Origin: an uncultured Treponema sp.
Lineage (GTDB): Bacteria; Spirochaetota; Spirochaetia; Treponematales; Treponemataceae
Assembly: GCF_938029485.1 (NCBI RefSeq)
Contig: NZ_CALHGC010000234.1
Span: forward strand, 1 to 9,703
Direction of reading: 5' to 3'
Length of the DNA stretch: 9,703 nucleotides
Both the position numbers and the translations under genes were made by a program. Positions within the stretch are counted from its first letter, which is position 1, and each line of letters starts with the position of its first letter. Below, in pieces: positions 6,946 to 9,703 of this stretch. The notes below the pieces were generated by a model. It saw nothing but the letters and a program-made list of their open reading frames with translations, did no database searches and was not told where the DNA came from.

Positions 6946-7599
6946 TTAATCTTCAGTTGCTAAAACGGTTCTAATTGCTTGAGCCATTACTTTACTATCG
7001 GTATCGCCGGTTTGAATGCCGCTCATTGAAAAACCGCTGCTGTCCGCTTGCATATCGTTTCCGATACTTTCTTCGGCGTTATCATCATCTATAAGTGAAT
7101 CCATATTAGGTAAATCGGACAAAGCGTCATTATCGTTTGCGGCTCCGTCAAAAGAAAGTGATGAGGTTTCCGAAAATCCGGCATCTTCGTGTCCGTTGTC
7201 GCTATCCGAACCGCCTTGGTTTGTACTTTTCGAATCATTTTCCATACTTTGCGATTCGTATCCGATATCTGCAGAATTTGATGTTCCCAGCTTTTCGGCG
7301 CCGTCCGCGGCTGCAGCAGGAGCAGTTAAATCATCGTCAAGAGTAATATTAATATTTGCTCCGGAGGAAATATCCGTCATATCGGTAGTCTCCGGCGAAG
7401 CCGGCGATGAGACAAAGAGATCGGGGATAAAGCGTTCCAGAATGATCCGTGCACACAATACAAAGCCTCCGGTTCCTATGCCGGCAGTAAGCCCTCGCCC
7501 CACAATACTTAAAAACCGTACTCCGCTTATCAGTCCGATAAGCATGGATAAAACGCATGTGGCACCGGCAATGATTAGGGGAGCTTTTAGCTTCAACAC
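6946..7599 (-). CDS. Two-TM membrane protein with long acidic tail, first gene of the sigma operon
   Basis: A 217-residue protein of unknown function. Residues about 7-25 and 31-53 are hydrophobic and can form two membrane helices separated by a short turn. The following 150 residues are very rich in D, S, E, N and G and are probably a disordered acidic cytoplasmic tail. The extreme C-terminus becomes ordered again, with SKVMAQAIRTVLATED (about 202-217), which looks like a short conserved helix or docking peptide. The start is GTG at 7597-7599, with a strong GGAGGT 6 bases upstream. The gene leads the operon, 21 bases ahead of fliA. From memory, a comparable small gene precedes fliA in other treponemes. 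A role in membrane-linked control of the sigma factor or flagellar export is conceivable but only suggested by position. Confidence 0.85.
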   Translation of the reverse strand: MLKLKAPLIIAGATCVLSMLIGLISGVRFLSIVGRGLTAGIGTGGFVLCARIILERFIPDLFVSSPASPETTDMTDISSGANINITLDDDLTAPAAAADGAEKLGTSNSADIGYESQSMENDSKSTNQGGSDSDNGHEDAGFSETSSLSFDGAANDNDALSDLPNMDSLIDDDNAEESIGNDMQADSSGFSMSGIQTGDTDSKVMAQAIRTVLATED

Positions 7600-7619
7600 G
7601 GACAGACCTCCATTTCATT

Positions 7620-7648
7620 AGCTTATGCGAATTTCTATCTCTCGTCAA
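7620..7648 (-). promoter_or_regulatory. Candidate sigma-70 promoter of the flagellar sigma operon
   Basis: On the minus strand TTGACG (plus 7643-7648) matches the -35 consensus at five of six bases. After exactly 17 bases comes TAAGCT (7620-7625), a weak -10 with three of six matches. The predicted start of transcription near 7613 gives a 5' leader of about 14 bases containing the GGAGGT ribosome site. It is the best candidate seen between thyX and the operon. No sigma-28 consensus was recognised here. Confidence 0.4.
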
Positions 7649-7691
7649 GGTATCGCCTGAAATTCTTCCTAATATGCTTTATTCGTGCGGA

Positions 7692-7738
7692 GGGTTTAAT
7701 ACCCCGACGCTTGCGTCGTAACGAAGGGTATTAAAGCC
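7692..7738. repeat. REP-like nested palindrome in divergent intergenic region
   Basis: Outer arms tttaataccc (7695-7704) and gggtattaaa (7726-7735) are perfect over 10 bp and extend past one mismatch by a further gg/cc pair. Inside, cgacgc (7705-7710) and gcgtcg (7713-7718) form a 6-bp hairpin with a 2-base loop. The word taccccgacgct at 7700-7711 recurs at 7786-7797, so this is one of two related units. It looks like a dispersed palindromic repeat. A role as a divergent terminator or insulator between thyX and the flagellar operon is possible. Confidence 0.75.
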
Positions 7739-7761
7739 GACTGCAACCACCTTATAGAACA

Positions 7762-7807
7762 TACAGTGCGAAACGTTGAGCACTGTACCCCGACGCTCGC
7801 CTCGGGG
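7762..7807. repeat. Second REP-like unit: two adjacent hairpins upstream of thyX
   Basis: The arms tacagtgc (7762-7769) and gcactgta (7780-7787) form an 8-bp hairpin with a 10-base loop. Immediately after it, ccccga (7788-7793) pairs with tcgggg (7802-7807) around an 8-base loop. The shared 12-base word taccccgacgct links it to the unit at 7692-7738. It ends 28 bases before the thyX extended -10, so it lies in or near the upstream promoter region. Confidence 0.7.
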
Positions 7808-7834
7808 GTGTTGATTCCCTCTTTTTATCTATTC

Positions 7835-7843
7835 TGATATAAT
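7835..7843 (+). promoter_or_regulatory. Extended -10 promoter of thyX
   Basis: TGATATAAT is a perfect TATAAT (7838-7843) preceded by the extended TGn element (7835-7837). The -35 position 17 bases upstream (7815-7820, ttccct) is poor, as is common for extended -10 promoters. Transcription would start about 6-7 bases after the -10, at 7849-7850, which is the A of the thyX ATG. This predicts a leaderless mRNA. Confidence 0.7.
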
Positions 7844-7849
7844 AGGTTT

Positions 7850-8686
7850 ATGGCTCATTGTATTGTTCCCACGGCGGAAGAGATTCTTGATAAAGAATAT
7901 AAGGTATTGGATAAAGGCTTTGTCCGGTTGGTTGATTATCTCGGCGGAGATGCGCGTATTGTGCAGGCCGCACGGGTGTCATACGGAGAGGGGACGAAAA
8001 GCGTCCGCGAAGATGCGGGGCTGATCGATTACCTGTTACGGCATCAGCATACGTCCCCGTTTGAGCAGGTTGTGCTGACCTTCCATATAAAAATGCCGAT
8101 TTTTGTTGCGCGGCAATGGGTGCGCCATCGCACCGCGCGGCTTAACGAAATTTCCGGACGGTATTCGATTATGCGGGATGAATGTTATCTGCCTGCTTCC
8201 GAAGATATCGCGTTCCAGAGTACGGACAACCGGCAGGGGCGTATGAGCGAACCGGCGCCGCTTGAGATACGGACGCAGATACGGGATACCCTGCACGCAC
8301 AGCAGGAGAGCGCCTACCGTGAATACCGCGCACTCATCGATACGAAACTGGCGCGGGAACTCGCCCGTATCAATTTACCGCTTTCCGCGTATACGGAAAT
8401 GTATTGGCAAATCGATTTACACAACCTCTTTCACTTCTTAAAGCTCCGTTGCGATAGCCATGCTCAAAAGGAAATCCGCGATTACGCCTTTGTGCTGCTG
8501 GAGATTTGCCGAAATGTGGCTCCGCTTGCAACAAAATCGTTTGAAAAACATAGCTTAACCGGTGTGCATCTTTCCGGCGCCGAATTGGAAGCCGTGCGCA
8601 ATCTGCTGCAAGGCAAAGAAAGCGGACTCAAAGGTAAAGAGCTGGAACGCTTTGAAGAAAAAATCCGTTCGGGTGAACAACTATAA
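7850..8686 (+). CDS. thyX: Flavin-dependent thymidylate synthase ThyX
   Basis: Converts dUMP to dTMP using methylene-tetrahydrofolate with FAD and NADPH, the alternative to ThyA. The 278-residue protein has the ThyX signature in the form RHRTARLNEISGRY (residues 92-105). The sixth position, often S in RHRxxSxNxxSxRY, is R here, a position that varies in the family. Other family features are HTSPFEQVVLTFHIK (67-81), with the FAD/dUMP-contacting region, ELARINLPLSAYTEMYW (170-186), and LHNLFHFLKLRCDSHAQKEI (190-209). The last 40 residues are a K/E-rich extension beyond the core. The ATG at 7850 has no Shine-Dalgarno; only agg lies 3 bases before it. With the -10 element ending at 7843, a leaderless transcript is likely. 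It is transcribed divergently from the flagellar operon and no partner gene follows in the same unit. Confidence 0.95.
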   Translation: MAHCIVPTAEEILDKEYKVLDKGFVRLVDYLGGDARIVQAARVSYGEGTKSVREDAGLIDYLLRHQHTSPFEQVVLTFHIKMPIFVARQWVRHRTARLNEISGRYSIMRDECYLPASEDIAFQSTDNRQGRMSEPAPLEIRTQIRDTLHAQQESAYREYRALIDTKLARELARINLPLSAYTEMYWQIDLHNLFHFLKLRCDSHAQKEIRDYAFVLLEICRNVAPLATKSFEKHSLTGVHLSGAELEAVRNLLQGKESGLKGKELERFEEKIRSGEQL

Positions 8687-8702
8687 CAGGATAAACAGCG
8701 TT

Positions 8703-8714
8703 AGACGTACGTCT
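8703..8714. repeat. 12-bp perfect palindrome after thyX
   Basis: The sequence agacgtacgtct is its own reverse complement and lies 16 bases after the thyX stop. It is too tight to form a loop and no T-run follows, so it is not a typical terminator. It could be a protein-binding site or chance. Confidence 0.4.
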
Positions 8715-8766
8715 TACGGCGGTGGAAAAAAACAGTTGTTTACAGAATAATTTATCAATAGTAATA

Positions 8767-8814
8767 TTGTTTTTTTATCAAAGTATGTGTATGATTATAT
8801 TAAAATATACACAT
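8767..8814 (+). promoter_or_regulatory. vapB promoter with overlapping inverted-repeat operator
   Basis: TTGTTT (8767-8772) and TATGAT (8790-8795, five of six matches) are separated by 17 bases, giving a plausible sigma-70 promoter with a start near 8802. Perfect 8-bp arms atgtgtat (8785-8792) and atacacat (8807-8814), 14 bases apart, cover the -10 and the start site. An inverted repeat at this place fits the autorepression site expected for a VapB antitoxin. The operator assignment is inferred from position. Confidence 0.55.
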
Positions 8815-8823
8815 GGGGAGATT

Positions 8824-9018
8824 ATGAGAACAAATATTGTTATTGATGATACTTTGATGATAGAAGCTTTGAATGTTTCCGGTTATAAAACCAAAAGAGA
8901 AACAGTTGAAGAAGCTTTAAAACTTTTAATCACATTGAAAAATCAGGCAAGCATAAGAAATTTCCGTGGGAAACTATTTTGGGATGGTGATTTAGAAAAA
9001 ATGAGGCTTGATAAATGA
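8824..9018 (+). CDS. vapB: VapB family type II antitoxin (orphan)
   Basis: A 64-residue antitoxin of the VapB family. The opening MRTNIVIDDTLMIEALNVSG and the following KTKRETVEEALKLLITLK form the ribbon-helix-helix-like DNA-binding and dimerisation part. The tail NFRGKLFWDGDLEKMRLDK is the region that normally wraps around the VapC toxin. GGGGAG (8815-8820) lies 3 bases before the ATG. A longer frame back to a GTG at 8722 is rejected because it would run through the promoter and operator. The stop forms ATGA, the usual overlap with vapC, but only a scar of vapC follows. The surroundings are AT-rich and unlike the GC-richer thyX and flagellar genes, which suggests acquired DNA. Without its toxin the protein may only repress its own promoter or act on other VapC toxins. 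Confidence 0.9.
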   Translation: MRTNIVIDDTLMIEALNVSGYKTKRETVEEALKLLITLKNQASIRNFRGKLFWDGDLEKMRLDK

Positions 9019-9088
9019 TAGAGATTTTGATCCAATAGAAGAAATTTTAGGATTAATTGTAAAAAAGGAGCGTGATATACAACTCTAA
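9014..9088 (+). pseudogene. vapC: vapC toxin remnant (C-terminal scar)
   Basis: Starting at aat (9014-9016), inside the end of vapB, the frame reads NDRDFDPIEEILGLIV, then KKERDIQL and a TAA at 9086-9088. The pattern (N)DRDFDxIxxxLxL is the usual C-terminal end of VapC PIN-domain ribonucleases, carrying the last acidic residues. All upstream PIN sequence, normally about 110 residues including the N-terminal D-T/S-S/N motif, is missing. The ATG at 9015 reads MIEILIQ and stops, in another frame. The simplest reading is an internal deletion joining the vapB-vapC overlap to the vapC 3' end. No active toxin can be made. Confidence 0.75.
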
Positions 9089-9194
9089 TCACAAACAGTA
9101 ATAGATGATTTTAAGTGAGTAAAGAATTTAAGACTGGAGAATTACGTGAAGTTCGTGTTCCCCTCTCTTCACCATGAACACTAAGGACGGTACG

Positions 9195-9703
9195 TTGAGA
9201 ATAATAGATAAGAATAAAGATTATTATGATTATTTGGCTCATCAGGTAGACAGCGATGACGGAGTTACTTTTGATAGACGCGGTTCTATTCCTTTACAGC
9301 ATGAAGATTTTTTTAATATTTTAAGTAAACATGTTAAAGAGCATAAATATCATCAGCATCTATATTGGTTTTCTCCGAAAGAGCCTGTTGAATATAATAA
9401 ACTGTTTGCCGTTCGTGCAGGAATTGCATTATTTCTTATCGGGCTTAAATTGGACATTGATGAAACCGATTTTCGTAATTGTATTTTAAAATCTTATAGC
9501 ATGGAACTTATAAAAACTTTTGAAGATTTTAACTATCGGGGAAAAGTTTTAGACATAGTTTCGGTAGAATGCGAAAAGTATCATCTGCATGCGCTCAATA
9601 AAAAGAATCTTGAAAATATTAAGCTATCGGAACTGACTATGAGACATTTCGGCTTACCGGACGGATTTTACATCTTAAAGAATATAGGCATACCTGCTAT
9701 GAT
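9195..9703 (+). CDS. Unrecognised protein, partial, runs off right edge
   Basis: An open frame with no stop to the window end; at least 169 residues are visible. I prefer the TTG at 9195-9197, which has AAGGA at 9183-9187 with 7-nt spacing and gives the start (M)RIIDKNKDYYDYLAHQ. The alternative is an ATG at 9174, seven codons upstream, without a Shine-Dalgarno. The N-terminal part contains VTFDRRGSIPLQHEDFF. The rest is mixed alpha/beta, rich in K, F, Y and H, with one mildly hydrophobic stretch (FAVRAGIALFLIGLKL) that looks like a buried helix more than a membrane span. I recall similar openings in uncharacterised proteins of accessory regions, but no function. The gene shares the AT-rich composition of the vapB region. 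About 85 bases between the vapC scar and this gene hold no convincing gene. Confidence 0.75.
   Translation, partial: MRIIDKNKDYYDYLAHQVDSDDGVTFDRRGSIPLQHEDFFNILSKHVKEHKYHQHLYWFSPKEPVEYNKLFAVRAGIALFLIGLKLDIDETDFRNCILKSYSMELIKTFEDFNYRGKVLDIVSVECEKYHLHALNKKNLENIKLSELTMRHFGLPDGFYILKNIGIPAM

Noticed and set aside
7016..7621. 201-codon plus-strand frame opposite the two-TM protein gene
   Set aside because: It mirrors the S/D-rich composition of the real minus-strand gene, which has a strong ribosome site and operon context.
8722..9018. Longer 98-codon version of vapB starting at GTG 8722
   Set aside because: The extra 34 residues would run through the promoter and operator; VapB proteins begin at MRTNIVIDD, and GGGGAG precedes the ATG at 8824.
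9146..9181. Competing 6-bp hairpins gtgaag/cttcac and gtgttc/gaacac before the last gene
   Set aside because: Short arms in a small spacer with no further signal; chance is a sufficient explanation.

Overview
The window looks like a chromosomal segment of a host-associated Treponema (oral or related group). The evidence is the gene set and its order: a WhiG/FliA-type flagellar sigma factor, a FapA (DUF342) protein, two small spirochaete-type hypothetical genes, a membrane-anchored coiled-coil protein and a flavin-dependent thymidylate synthase (ThyX). This assignment rests on recalled family knowledge and was not tested by a search.

Layout. 1-226 is non-coding and packed with short hairpins. 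227-3033 (+) is a two-gene, ATGA-overlapped tldD-tldE/pmbA operon for a TldD/TldE metalloprotease. 3034-3308 is a second hairpin-rich block with a tandem 90/91-bp repeat. It lies between the convergent tldE gene and a leftward operon. 3309-7599 (-) is a compact five-gene operon, in transcription order: two-TM acidic-tail protein, flagellar sigma factor, FapA, small Q/K-rich protein, SwrB-like membrane coiled-coil protein. Gaps are 5-21 bp, one gene pair overlaps by 20 bp, and two of the starts are GTG. 7600-7849 is a divergent promoter region with two REP-like palindromic units. 7850-8686 (+) is thyX, whose perfect extended -10 lies so close to the ATG that the mRNA is probably leaderless. 8687-9703 is visibly more AT-rich and accessory in character. 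It holds a vapB antitoxin with its own promoter/operator, a short C-terminal scar of a deleted vapC toxin, and a partial unrecognised gene running off the right edge.

How the genes fit together. The leftward operon links the late-flagellar sigma factor to FapA and to a protein resembling Bacillus SwrB (one N-terminal TM, coiled coil, short C-terminal helical domain). This suggests a flagellar assembly/regulation module. Its first gene has its own candidate sigma-70 promoter, and no flhF/flhG gene precedes it. From memory, in other treponemes this set sits downstream of flhF/flhG.

The most unusual non-coding signal is a composite multi-hairpin element seen in two places (about 32-150 and 3062-3309). 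Its hairpins often carry a TCCRT-type loop, and two tandem copies show compensatory base changes in one stem. The clearest evolutionary event is the near-complete loss of vapC, leaving an orphan vapB.
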